Source: DASSJF01 sp035934535 (GTDB lineage Bacteria > Sysuimicrobiota > Sysuimicrobiia > Sysuimicrobiales > Segetimicrobiaceae). Taken from it: a stretch of 64,000 nt of DNA. The notes under the pieces were generated by a model. The model saw only the letters and a list, made by a program, of their open reading frames with translations. It was not told where the DNA came from and ran no database searches. Each line of letters starts with the position of its first letter. Positions within the stretch are counted from its first letter, which is position 1. This document shows positions 35,573 through 45,654 of the stretch, one piece after another. Location: contig DASYXS010000097.1 of NCBI GenBank assembly GCA_035934535.1, positions 7,605 through 71,604 on the forward strand, written 5' to 3'. Both the position numbers and the translations under genes were made by a program.

Positions 35573-36390
35573 CTACACGCCGCTGAACACGCTGAACCCG
35601 CCGTCGACGGGCACGACCACGCCGTTGACGAACCGGCTGCCCGGCCCGCACAGCCAGAGCACCGTCCCGATGAGGTCGTCCGGCTCGCCGAACCGGCCGG
35701 CCGGCGTGTGCTCGATGATCCGGCTGCCCCGCGGAGTGAGGCTTCCGTCCTCGTTGGTGAGCAGCCGCCGGTTCTGATCACCGATAAAGAAGCCCGGCGC
35801 GACGGCGTTGACCCTGAGGCCCTCGCCGTGCCTGCGCGCCAGGTCCACCGCGAGCCACCGCGTCAGATTCTCGATCGCGGCCTTGGCCGCCGAATACGCC
35901 GGCACGCGCGTCAGCACGCGCTGGGACGCCATCGACGAGATGTTCACGATGCTCCCCTGCCGCGCCGCGGCCATCGTGGGCCCGAAGACCTGGATCGGGA
36001 GCAGCGTGCCGGTGAGGTTCAGGTCGACCGCGGTGCGCCACGCCTCGACCGGCAGATCGAACACCGACCCGCCGTTTGCCAGCGTCGCCTGCGGCAGGTT
36101 GCCGCCGGCCGCGTTCACCAGAATATCGACGCGCCCCCACCGCCCGACGATCGCGTCCCGCGCGCGCGCGAGCGCCGCCGCGTCGAGCACGTCGGATGCG
36201 ACCGGCATCGCCTCGCCGCCGGACGCGGCGAGCTGCGCCGCCACCGCCTGCGCGCGCTCGAGCCGCCGCCCGAGGATGGCGATCCGCGCGCCGGCCGCCG
36301 CGAGCCCGCGCGCCATCGCGGACCCCAGCGCACCGCTCCCGCCGGTGACGACCGCGACCCGGCCGCGCAGATCGAAGAGCTCCGCGGGCT

Positions 36391-36394
<4 letters not shown>
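35573..36394 (-). CDS. uxuB: SDR-type fructuronate reductase / D-mannonate oxidoreductase
   Basis: Short-chain dehydrogenase, 273 residues, interconverting D-fructuronate and D-mannonate with NAD(P)H. Cofactor motif TGGSGALG, catalytic Ser in NISSMAS, YSAAK pair, and the family-specific tail APGFFIGDQNRRLL, IIEHTPAGRFGEPDDLIG and VPVDGGFSVFSGV seen in Bacillus-type UxuB. ATG 36394 overlaps the uxaE stop as ATGA. It is the last gene of the uronate cluster and, with UxaE, should carry tagaturonate through fructuronate to mannonate. The mannonate dehydratase UxuA is not in the window. Confidence 0.85.
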
Positions 36395-37887
<1,493 letters not shown>

Positions 37888-37904
37888 CGATCGGCCCCCC
37901 CGCA

Positions 37905-39305
37905 TCAGAAGTTACCCGGGTCCGGCCGCCCGGCGGCCTGTCCCATCCGGCGGGCGGGCGCCGGACCGAGCGGCGGGCGCAGCGTCCCGTCGTCGGTGAA
38001 GGACAGCGCCATGGGCGACGCGCCCTTCACGACGGCCGCGTGCGGCAGCAGGTCCGGCACGAGCGCCTCGGAAACCGCGACCTCGCGGACCGCGAGCGTG
38101 TTGCGAATGTAGACGAGGCGTGCTTCGCCGCCGTCGATCCGCGGCGCCGTGAGCACCGCCGCGTCCAGCACGTCGCGGTCGGTCGCAAGGACCATCGGCA
38201 GGCGGACGGAGTCGATGACGGTGGACGTGAGCGCGTTCATGTAGGTCGCGCCGAGATCCACCTTCCGCAGCACCCGCTGCGCGATCAGGTCCGCCATGCC
38301 GACCCCGTTGGCGTTGCCCTGCGTCTCGTCGGTCAGATCCAGCACGGCGATCTTCCGGATCACGGGGCCGCCGGACGCGAACGGCGTGGGGTAGCGGCCG
38401 GTGAGGTTCGGATCCATGCCGTCGCCGCTGATGTTCTTGCCGATCTCCTGCACGACCAGCACGTCGGCCGCGTTCACGGGCAGGCGGGCCATGAGGCCGC
38501 GGGCCCGGTCCAGCAGCGCGGGTTCGCGCGCGAGAAACTCCTCCGGAGCCACCACCGCCACCTGCACCGGCACGTCGTACGCGTCTTCGACCGTCGCGAC
38601 GCCGAAGAGCAGCGGCGCGCGCCGCGCGACGATCCCGTACCCCTCGACGAGCCGGCCGGCGAACCCGCCGAACCCGGGCGCGTGCATCGACTGCGCGCCG
38701 CGCTGCTTGCCGATGCCGATCACGGCCATTTTCACGAGGCCGCTTTCGATCGTGCCGCGGAACGCCGTGTGCGGCTTCACGCGGCCGACCGCCACCGCCG
38801 CGCCGGCCTCGAAGGCCTCCCGGTCCCAGAAGACCCCCGAGCCGTCGGCCAGCCGCCCAAGCTCGACGACGTCCATCGACGACACGATCGGCGCGCCGAC
38901 CGCCGCTTCGGTCACGCCCAGGCCGGCGAGCACCTCCCGCTGGCCCTCGGCGGTCGCGCCGCCGTGGCTGCCCATCGCCGGCACGACGAACGGCTCCGCA
39001 CCGCAGCGGCGCAGGGCGTCGACCACGGCCTTCGTGATGAGCGGAATCTCGGCGACGCCGCGGCTCCCGACGGCGACCGCGACCCGGCCGCGCGGAACGC
39101 GGCGGGCGATGTCGGGTACCTCGATCTGGCGGTGGATCTCCGCCTCGACGTCACAGCGGCCGGGTGTCGGGAATTCCTGGTGCACGCGGACGACTCGGGG
39201 CAGCGCGACCGTCGCCGGCGCCCGGATGCCTTCCACCGCGACCGACGCGCCCCGGCCGCCGCCCGTGCGGGCGCCGTCTCCCCGATCGTTGTCCGTGCCG
39301 ATCAC
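37905..39305 (-). CDS. LarA-family (nickel-pincer racemase-like) protein
   Basis: Lactate-racemase-superfamily protein, 466 residues. LarA converts L- and D-lactate with a nickel-pincer nucleotide; relatives racemise or epimerise other 2-hydroxyacids. Candidate active-site residues are H114 (GSHGGAT), H179 (VKPHTAF), K192 (GLVKMAV) and H208 (QSMHAPG); K192 and H208 are 16 residues apart, as are the cofactor Lys and nickel His of LarA. The 3-residue insertion before K192 differs from LarA. GTG start 39305 overlaps the IolB stop. The position in a uronate operon suggests action on an aldonate or other sugar acid (inference). Confidence 0.78.
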   Translation of the reverse strand: MIGTDNDRGDGARTGGGRGASVAVEGIRAPATVALPRVVRVHQEFPTPGRCDVEAEIHRQIEVPDIARRVPRGRVAVAVGSRGVAEIPLITKAVVDALRRCGAEPFVVPAMGSHGGATAEGQREVLAGLGVTEAAVGAPIVSSMDVVELGRLADGSGVFWDREAFEAGAAVAVGRVKPHTAFRGTIESGLVKMAVIGIGKQRGAQSMHAPGFGGFAGRLVEGYGIVARRAPLLFGVATVEDAYDVPVQVAVVAPEEFLAREPALLDRARGLMARLPVNAADVLVVQEIGKNISGDGMDPNLTGRYPTPFASGGPVIRKIAVLDLTDETQGNANGVGMADLIAQRVLRKVDLGATYMNALTSTVIDSVRLPMVLATDRDVLDAAVLTAPRIDGGEARLVYIRNTLAVREVAVSEALVPDLLPHAAVVKGASPMALSFTDDGTLRPPLGPAPARRMGQAAGRPDPGNF

Positions 39306-40099
39306 CCCTTCCGGCTCACCCACGCGTGCGCGGGATCCTCGCTCGCCATCAGGCGCCGTCCCTCGCCGGCGAGCGCCCAGAGATAGTACAGCCGGTACCC
39401 GGGCGCGGCGACGACGGGATGGTAGCCCCACGGAATGAGCACGGTGTCTCCGTCCTCCACCACAAACGTGGAATCGACGTGCCGCTCCGGCGAGTAGAGG
39501 CGCTGGAACCCGAAGCCCTCTTTGGGTTTGACGCGGAAGTAGTAGACTTCCTGGAACACGGCTTCCCGCGGCGGGTCGTGACGGTCGTGCTTGTGGGGCG
39601 GGTAGCTCGACCAAGCTCCCGGCTCGTTGAACGTCTCCCCGGCCACGAGGCGCTGCGCGTGCTTGGACTCGTCGAGGATCGTGTGCACGGTCCGGCGCGA
39701 TGGGCCTTCGCCGCGGACCGCGACCGTGACGTCGGGGGGCCGGATCACGTACGCCTCACCGCCGGCCGGCGCCGGCGCCCGCAGCGCGGCGATCTCCGCC
39801 GGTCCGGCCGCGGAGATGCGATAGGCAATCCCGGACGGCACGTACACCGAGGTCGGGACTCCGTCGAAAACGTCGCTGCGTCCGCCGAGATTGCCCCAGG
39901 CGTCCATACCCGCGACGGCGATCGAGCACGTGCCGCCGAGAATCACGAGCAGCGACTCCCGCCCCGGCGAGACGGCGTCCATCGGCAGCCCGGGCTGCGG
40001 GTGGAGGATCGCGAGCTCGAGGCCGTCCGAGTCAGAGTTCTTGGGGTTCACGATCTCCGAGACGCCGTCTCCGGCGCTGCCCTTGAAGAACACCTTCAT
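39302..40099 (-). CDS. iolB: IolB/KduI family sugar-acid isomerase
   Basis: Cupin isomerase, 265 residues. IolB opens 5-deoxy-glucuronate to 5-keto-2-deoxygluconate in inositol breakdown; KduI isomerises ketouronates. Metal ligands are visible: YPPHKHDRH (two His), the Glu in VFQEVYYF and His in WGYHPVVA, the second cupin near 180-235. There is no other inositol gene nearby, and the neighbours handle uronates, so it may isomerise a uronate in place of the absent uronate isomerase UxaC. Start ATG 40099 with GGAGGT 6 bp ahead; the frame is open far upstream. Confidence 0.85.
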   Translation of the reverse strand: MKVFFKGSAGDGVSEIVNPKNSDSDGLELAILHPQPGLPMDAVSPGRESLLVILGGTCSIAVAGMDAWGNLGGRSDVFDGVPTSVYVPSGIAYRISAAGPAEIAALRAPAPAGGEAYVIRPPDVTVAVRGEGPSRRTVHTILDESKHAQRLVAGETFNEPGAWSSYPPHKHDRHDPPREAVFQEVYYFRVKPKEGFGFQRLYSPERHVDSTFVVEDGDTVLIPWGYHPVVAAPGYRLYYLWALAGEGRRLMASEDPAHAWVSRKG

Positions 40100-40149
40100 C
40101 GCGACACCTCCGATGCATGCCTGCTGCTCCGCGGGCCCGCTGCCAGGGG

Positions 40150-41403
40150 TCAGAGGCGATCTTTGAGCGAGACCGAGACCGCGGGATCGGCCCAGCGGGT
40201 GTTGGGGATCAGCGGATACCAGTCCGGCCGCCCGGGATCCCGGTCGTAGGCGTAGCCGCCGAGCCGCCGGTACAGGTCGGCGTAGCGGCCGACTTTGTCG
40301 CGGTCGAGCCGGACCCCGAGCCCCGGTGCCGTGGGCACCGCGACGCGCCCGTTGCGGTAGGCGAGCCTGCCCCCTTCGATCACGTCGTCGGCGAGATGGT
40401 GGTAGTGGGCGTCGGCCGCGAACGTGAGGTTCGGGATCGCGGCGCCGAGGTGCAGCATCGTCGCGAGCTGGATGCCCAGCTCGCCCGACGAATGGACGGC
40501 CACGCCGAGCTGGAACGTCTCGCAGACCGCGGCGGCCTTGACGCACGCGCGGATGCCGCCCCAGAACGTCGTGTCGAGCAGCACCACGTCCACGGCCGGC
40601 CGGAGCACGTTGGCGGCCAGCTCCTCGAAGTTGATCACGACCGTGTTGGTCGCGAGCGGCACGCGCACGCGCTCCCTGAGGCGCCGCAGACCCTCGAGCC
40701 CCCAAGTGGGATCCTCGAGGTAGTCGTTCCGGAGGTCCTCGATGGCCCGGCCGAACCGGATGCCCTCTTCCACGCTCAGCACCGCGTTCGGGTCGTAGCG
40801 CAGCGCGTCGCCCGGAAAGGCCTGCGCGAGGGCGCGGTAGCACTCGAGCTCGTAGTCCGGCGGGAAGACCCCGCCCTTCAGCTTGTGGGTGCGGAAGCCG
40901 TGCGCGCCGCGCAGCGCCCGCGCGTGCGCGACGAGCTGCTCGACCGTCCGGACCTCGCCCGCCCCCGTCGCCGGGTCGGCGTAGCGGAAGAACAGGTAAC
41001 TCGCGAACGGCACCTCCTCGCGCAGCGCGCCCCCGAGCAGATCGTAGACGGGCACCCCAAGCGCCTGTCCGACGATGTCGAGGCAGGCGAACTCGATCGC
41101 GGCGTGCAGCTGCGTGCGGTTGTTGTAGAGGCTCGCGGTGGGGTTGCAGATCTTGAAGCGCAGCGCCTCGAGATCGAAGGCGTCGTGCCCGACCACGTAG
41201 GACTTGAGGCCGGCGAGCGCGGCTTCGGCGGCCTCGCCGCCTCCGCCCATCTCCCCCAGCCCGACGAGCCCGTCCGCCGTCTCGAGCTCCACGATCGTGC
41301 GCACGAACCGTCCCCAGTGCGCGCCGTTGCTGTGCCGGAGCGGTGCTTGGAGCGGCACCGTCACCGTGGTCGCGCGGAGGTCCGCGATCGGAAGGCGCTT
41401 CAC
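40150..41403 (-). CDS. Glucarate-dehydratase-like enolase superfamily enzyme
   Basis: Acid-sugar dehydratase candidate, 417 residues. Base Lys pair K174/K176 (THKLKGG), metal ligands D204 (RYDPN), E230 (LEDPT) and N253 (ATNTVV), and the His of VAVHSSGE (304). An Asn as third metal ligand is the mark of the glucarate dehydratase subgroup, which turns D-glucarate or galactarate into 5-keto-4-deoxy-glucarate. Start at GTG 41403, overlapping the permease stop as GTGA. It has no plain relation to the mandelate-type enzyme at 7849. It may accept mannonate or aldarate from the neighbours. Confidence 0.85.
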   Translation of the reverse strand: MKRLPIADLRATTVTVPLQAPLRHSNGAHWGRFVRTIVELETADGLVGLGEMGGGGEAAEAALAGLKSYVVGHDAFDLEALRFKICNPTASLYNNRTQLHAAIEFACLDIVGQALGVPVYDLLGGALREEVPFASYLFFRYADPATGAGEVRTVEQLVAHARALRGAHGFRTHKLKGGVFPPDYELECYRALAQAFPGDALRYDPNAVLSVEEGIRFGRAIEDLRNDYLEDPTWGLEGLRRLRERVRVPLATNTVVINFEELAANVLRPAVDVVLLDTTFWGGIRACVKAAAVCETFQLGVAVHSSGELGIQLATMLHLGAAIPNLTFAADAHYHHLADDVIEGGRLAYRNGRVAVPTAPGLGVRLDRDKVGRYADLYRRLGGYAYDRDPGRPDWYPLIPNTRWADPAVSVSLKDRL

Positions 41404-42242
41404 CGGCGCACGCGGATGACCATGTTCACCGGGTTGACGAACCGCAGCGCCGCGATGAGCAGGATGAGGCCGGTGACCATGTACACGACCGCCATCGCGT
41501 CGATCGCTTGAGCGGGCCGGATGCCCGCCGCGAACGCGGTGTAATAGAGCGCGACGACGAGCGTCTGGCTCTTCGCCCCCGACACGAGGAACGTCAGCTC
41601 GAACAGCGCGATCGCCCGCACAAGGATGAGGAGCCCCGCCGCGAGCACGCCGGGCAGGACGATCGGCAGCAGGACGCGCGCGAACATCCGAAGCGGCGGC
41701 GCGCCGAGCGTCCGCGCCGCGCGTTCCAGGTTCGGATCGATCTGCTCGAAGAACGGCGTCATGATCAGCACGACAAACGGCATCGCCGGGACGATGTTCG
41801 CCACGATGACGCCGGCGAGTTTGCCGCCGAGCCGGAGCTTGTAGAGCATCGCGGCGAGCGGGATGCCGTAGGTGATCGGCGGCACCAGCATCGGGAGCAC
41901 GAGGAGCATCAGGAGCGCCGCGCGCCCGGGAAAGGCGCGCCGGGCCAGCATGTACGCCGCCGGCACGCCGAGGGCGAGGCTGATCAGCGTCACGGTCAGC
42001 CCGACGACGATCGTGACCCCGAGTAGGTAGCCGAGATCGAATTCGGCGAGCGCGAACCGGTACCACTTCGTGGTGTACGCGTCGGGCAGCCACCCGCCGA
42101 ACCATGTCGATGCGATCGAATTCAGGAACGCCGACAGGAAGATGCCGGCCACCAGCAGCGCGAACAGCCCGACGATCGCGTAGACCCACCACGCCGGGCC
42201 CTCGCCCGTCGCCGGGCGGCCTCCTGCGATCGCCCGGCTCAT
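41400..42242 (-). CDS. ABC transporter permease, PotC/spermidine-putrescine type
   Basis: Inner-membrane permease, 280 residues, six helices, of the ABC family that includes PotB/PotC, ThiP and FbpB. The EAA loop contacting the ATPase reads LERAARTLGAPPLRMFARVLLPI (about 175-197, cut short here as ARTLGAPPLRMF). ATG 42242 overlaps the partner permease stop as ATGA. Uptake target is inferred from the downstream enzymes to be a sugar acid rather than a polyamine. Confidence 0.93.
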   Translation of the reverse strand: MSRAIAGGRPATGEGPAWWVYAIVGLFALLVAGIFLSAFLNSIASTWFGGWLPDAYTTKWYRFALAEFDLGYLLGVTIVVGLTVTLISLALGVPAAYMLARRAFPGRAALLMLLVLPMLVPPITYGIPLAAMLYKLRLGGKLAGVIVANIVPAMPFVVLIMTPFFEQIDPNLERAARTLGAPPLRMFARVLLPIVLPGVLAAGLLILVRAIALFELTFLVSGAKSQTLVVALYYTAFAAGIRPAQAIDAMAVVYMVTGLILLIAALRFVNPVNMVIRVRR

Positions 42243-43156
42243 CCGCGGCCGCCGATCGTCGGACCGCGGTAGGCGCGGTTCCGCGCCGTGAGCACCAGGG
42301 CGACGAAGACGAGTTCGATCGCCCCCATCACCATCGCGATCGCCGACGCGCGCGGGTAGTCGAACTGTTCGTAGGCGGCCTGCCACGCGGCGAGCGCGAT
42401 CACCCGCGTGGAGCCGGCCGGCTCGCCGACGAGCACCGCCGACGGAAACACCGAGAACGTGGCGACGAACGACAGCGCCGCCGCCGCGGCGATCCCCGGG
42501 GCCAGCAGCGGCAGCGTGACCCGCCGGAGGCGCTGCCACCAGCCCGCGCCGAGGGTCCGCGCGGCCTGCTCGAGGCGCGGATCCAGCCCCGACGCGTACC
42601 CGAGCAGGACGAGGAAGACCGCCGGAAAGTCCGAAATCGTGAGCGAGAGAAAAACGCCGGTATAGTTGTGAACGAACTGCACCGGAAACTTGACGAGATG
42701 CATCGCGAGCAGCGTCTTGTTCACCCATCCCCCCGGCCCGAAGAACTCGATCATGCCCTCCGCGAGCAGCACCGTGCCGAGCGTCATCGGGATCACCAAG
42801 AGACCGGTGATCACGCGCTGGCCTGGCAGCGGCCGCCGCAGCCGGTAGGCCAGCGGGAGCGCGAGGCAGAGGTCGAGCAGCGTGACCGGGACGGCGAGCC
42901 GCAGCGTGTTCCAGATCGACAGCCGCTCGCGCGGATCGCCGAAGAAGGCGGCGTAGTTGGCGAGCGGGCCGCCCTTGGCCAGGGCGCCGAGCGGCGAGAC
43001 CGACAGCTGCAGGCCGTAGATGAAGGGGTAGACGAAGAGCGCCAGGACCACGAAGAGCGCGGGGGCGAGCGGCACGAGCGGCCCCCACTGGAAGCCCGCC
43101 CGCCCCATGACGGGGGGTGTGCCCCCACCCGCGCGCATGCCGGCGGCCCGCTGCAT
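42239..43156 (-). CDS. ABC transporter permease, PotB/spermidine-putrescine type
   Basis: Partner permease, 305 residues with six helices. The EAA loop has LEQAARTLGAGWWQRLRRVT. Start ATG 43156 leaves a 6-bp gap from the ATPase stop; internal ATGs at residues 7 and 17 are alternatives and the first helix begins only near residue 28. The four transporter genes run binding protein, ATPase, permease, permease without gaps over 10 bp, typical of a co-translated importer. Confidence 0.92.
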   Translation of the reverse strand: MQRAAGMRAGGGTPPVMGRAGFQWGPLVPLAPALFVVLALFVYPFIYGLQLSVSPLGALAKGGPLANYAAFFGDPRERLSIWNTLRLAVPVTLLDLCLALPLAYRLRRPLPGQRVITGLLVIPMTLGTVLLAEGMIEFFGPGGWVNKTLLAMHLVKFPVQFVHNYTGVFLSLTISDFPAVFLVLLGYASGLDPRLEQAARTLGAGWWQRLRRVTLPLLAPGIAAAAALSFVATFSVFPSAVLVGEPAGSTRVIALAAWQAAYEQFDYPRASAIAMVMGAIELVFVALVLTARNRAYRGPTIGGRG

Positions 43157-43162
43157 CCCGGC

Positions 43163-44287
43163 CTACTCGGGCGGAAACACGAGGAGCCGTTCCGGATCGG
43201 CCCGCAAGATCACGGACGCGCCGCGCTCGAGGCGCGACGGGGTGCGGACGACGAGCGGGTCGCCCGCGTCCGCGACCACGCTGCACTCGAAGGCGTCGCC
43301 GATAAACTCCGCAAACTCCACCTTCGCCGGGACCCCGGGCCCGCTTCCCGCGGGCAGCACCTCGACGTCTTCCGGCCGCACCGCGGCCACCGCCTCGGCC
43401 CCCGCGGTCACGCCGTCGCGCACGGTCCCGGCGAGCCGCAGTCCCCCGGAGGTCGTCACCTCCGCACGGGTTCCCTGCACGCTTGCGACCTTCACCCGGA
43501 ACAGGTTGCGGTAGCCGAAGAAGTTGGCGACGAAGGCCGACCGCGGACGGAGGTATACCTCCTCGGGCGTACCGACCTGCTGAATCATGCCGTCTTTCAT
43601 GAGCGCGATGCGGTCGGAGAGCGACAGCGCCTCTTCCTGGTCGTGCGTCACATAGAAGGTCGTGAGGCCGAGGCTCTGGTGGAGCCGGCGGATCTCCACC
43701 CGCATCTCGAGCCGCAGCTTGGCGTCGAGGTTGCTGAGCGGCTCGTCCATCAGGAGGAGGCGGGGCTCGATGACGAGCGCGCGGGCGAGCGCGACGCGCT
43801 GCTGCTGCCCGCCGCTCAGCTGCGCCGGATACCGGTCGGCCGTCTCCTCGAGATGCACGAGCCCGAGCGCCCCCCGGACGCGGCGCGCCACCTCCTCCGG
43901 CGGCGTGCCCATCATCTCGAGGCCGAAGGCGACGTTCCGTCCGACCGTAAGGTGCGGGAACAGCGCGTAGCTCTGGAAGACGACGCCGAAGCCCCGTTGC
44001 TCCGGCGGGACCGGCGCGAGGTCCTCGCCGTCGAGCAGGATCTGCCCGGCGTCGGGATCGATGAGGCCGGCGAGCAGATTGAGCGCCGTGCTCTTGCCGC
44101 AGCCGGATGGGCCGAGCAGGCTCACGAACTCGCCGCCGTGCACGTCGAGGTCGAAGTCCCTGAGCGCGGCGACGTCGCCGAAGCGCTTGCCGAGGCCGCG
44201 GAGCTCGACGCGGCCGATGGTGTGCCGCCGGCTGAGAGGGCCCGCGCCGTCCTCGCCGCGGGCCCGAACTCGGGTCTCCGCGCTCAC
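43163..44287 (-). CDS. ABC transporter ATPase, PotA/UgpC type with TOBE domain
   Basis: Importer ATPase, 374 residues. Walker A GPSGCGKST, Q-loop VFQSYALFPHL, signature LSGGQQQRVALARAL, Walker B LLLMDEPLSNLDA, switch VTHDQEEAL, then a C-terminal TOBE/OB domain (about 265-374) with VRPEDVEVLP, which regulates such ATPases. GTG start at 44287 overlaps the binding-protein stop as GTGA and adds an unconserved 25-residue N-terminus. ATPases of this type are sometimes shared by several carbohydrate importers. Confidence 0.93.
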   Translation of the reverse strand: MSAETRVRARGEDGAGPLSRRHTIGRVELRGLGKRFGDVAALRDFDLDVHGGEFVSLLGPSGCGKSTALNLLAGLIDPDAGQILLDGEDLAPVPPEQRGFGVVFQSYALFPHLTVGRNVAFGLEMMGTPPEEVARRVRGALGLVHLEETADRYPAQLSGGQQQRVALARALVIEPRLLLMDEPLSNLDAKLRLEMRVEIRRLHQSLGLTTFYVTHDQEEALSLSDRIALMKDGMIQQVGTPEEVYLRPRSAFVANFFGYRNLFRVKVASVQGTRAEVTTSGGLRLAGTVRDGVTAGAEAVAAVRPEDVEVLPAGSGPGVPAKVEFAEFIGDAFECSVVADAGDPLVVRTPSRLERGASVILRADPERLLVFPPE

Positions 44288-45495
44288 TTGAGCTTGTTCG
44301 CGCCGACCTTCTGGTCCCAGAGTGTAAACGCCTGCACCAGCTTGTCCGGATCGAGCGGAATCTCGATCGGCCGCGTCTTGATCAGATCGTCGAACGACGC
44401 GCGCCGCACCGGCCCGACCTTGTCCTGGCTGTCCTTCGGCGCCATGCTGAGCGCGACGCCCTTGACGGCCGGTCCGGGATAGAAGTAGCCGGTGTCGTAG
44501 GTTTTCGCCTGCTGGTCGGGCCGGAGCACCCACGCGATCAGGTCGAGCACGAGGCCGAGCATCTCCGGCGAGTTGCCCTTCGGCACGCAGATGTACTGCG
44601 TATCCGCGATCAGATGCTCGTTCGCGAACGCGAACGCGCCGAAGTTCGTCGGCACCACACCGAGCGCGCGGACGTTGAGGTCCCAGCCCATCGTCGAGGC
44701 CGCGATCGTGCGCGCGCCCTGACCCAGTTCCTGGAACGTGCCGGCCGTGCCGGTCGGGTAGTACTGGATGTATTGGCCGAGCTGCTGATAGTACGGCCAC
44801 ACCTTCGTCCAGGACTGCGGGTCGCGCGGATTCGCCTCGCCGAGCAGATACGGCAGTCCCATCAAGAAGCTGCGGCCCGGACCGGAGTTGGCCGGCCGCG
44901 CGTAGATCAGCTGGCCGGGGTTGCTCTTCGCCCACGCCAGCAGGTCTTGGGGTGTCTTCGGCGGGTTCGGCAGCTTGGCCGGGTTGTACGTGAACGTCGG
45001 ACCGTAGTTGCCGAAGACGTCGAGGATGCCGTAGCCCTGGGCGAGCCCCTGGGCCTTGGGCTGAATGTAGTTCCCGATCAGGTTGGGCCACTTCGTCTGG
45101 AAGTCAGGGAGCAGCGGCTGCCAGATCTTTTGCACGATGCCCGCGGACAAGGCGTCCGACCCCGTGAGCACCATGTTGATCTGCAGCTGGTTCGCCTGCT
45201 GCTGCGCCAGGATCTTCGACGGCAGCTCGGGCGCCGTCGCCTGCTGGTAGCTCACACCGCTGACGTACTGGTGGTGCGACCCGACGTAGTCTTCGATGAT
45301 GGCCTTGGTCAGCTGCAGCTGACCGGCGACGTCGATGATGGTCAATTGCAGTGGACGCGACGGCATCGGCGGCAGCGCCATTCCCGCCGCGCGTGCGATG
45401 CCGGGACGGCCGGCCAGGAGCCCCGACCCCGCCGCCGCGGCGGCCCCGGCCCCAATGAGGAACGTCCTGCGGTCAAGAGAATGCAAATTGCTCAC
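44284..45495 (-). CDS. ABC transporter extracellular solute-binding protein, Tat-type signal
   Basis: Extracytoplasmic binding protein, 403 residues, of the PotD/iron-type cluster. The N-terminus has DRRTFLIGAGAAAAAGSGLL, a twin-Arg signal. The core has two lobes with the motif FGNYGPTFTYNPAKLPNPPK and AKSNPGQLIYARPANSGPG. GTG 45495 with GGGGGGTGG 4 bp ahead places the twin-Arg at residues 9-10; the frame is open to 45579. It opens the transporter and uronate gene run, after a 159-bp gap with a palindrome at 45595. The ligand is predicted, from context only, to be a uronate or aldarate. Confidence 0.88.
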   Translation of the reverse strand: MSNLHSLDRRTFLIGAGAAAAAGSGLLAGRPGIARAAGMALPPMPSRPLQLTIIDVAGQLQLTKAIIEDYVGSHHQYVSGVSYQQATAPELPSKILAQQQANQLQINMVLTGSDALSAGIVQKIWQPLLPDFQTKWPNLIGNYIQPKAQGLAQGYGILDVFGNYGPTFTYNPAKLPNPPKTPQDLLAWAKSNPGQLIYARPANSGPGRSFLMGLPYLLGEANPRDPQSWTKVWPYYQQLGQYIQYYPTGTAGTFQELGQGARTIAASTMGWDLNVRALGVVPTNFGAFAFANEHLIADTQYICVPKGNSPEMLGLVLDLIAWVLRPDQQAKTYDTGYFYPGPAVKGVALSMAPKDSQDKVGPVRRASFDDLIKTRPIEIPLDPDKLVQAFTLWDQKVGANKLK

Positions 45496-45594
45496 GTGCC
45501 ACCCCCCAATTTTGGCAATCTGGACACTTCCTGCATTCCATACATCATCCCACGTTATGATGACCGTCCAGGGTTCCACCTGTACATCCGACCC

Positions 45595-45618
45595 GCATCC
45601 GATTCGCGGATCGGGTGC
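45595..45618. promoter_or_regulatory. Imperfect 24-bp palindrome upstream of the importer operon
   Basis: GCATCCGAT (45595-45603) and ATCGGGTGC (45610-45618) match as inverted halves at 8 of 9 positions. It lies between larC and the binding-protein gene, 100 bp ahead of the latter, in a place where an operator for a sugar-acid repressor would be expected, though it could equally end the larC transcript. Confidence 0.4.
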
Positions 45619-45654
45619 CCTCTCCTCGTCGCGGCCGGGCGGGAGGGCGGGCGG

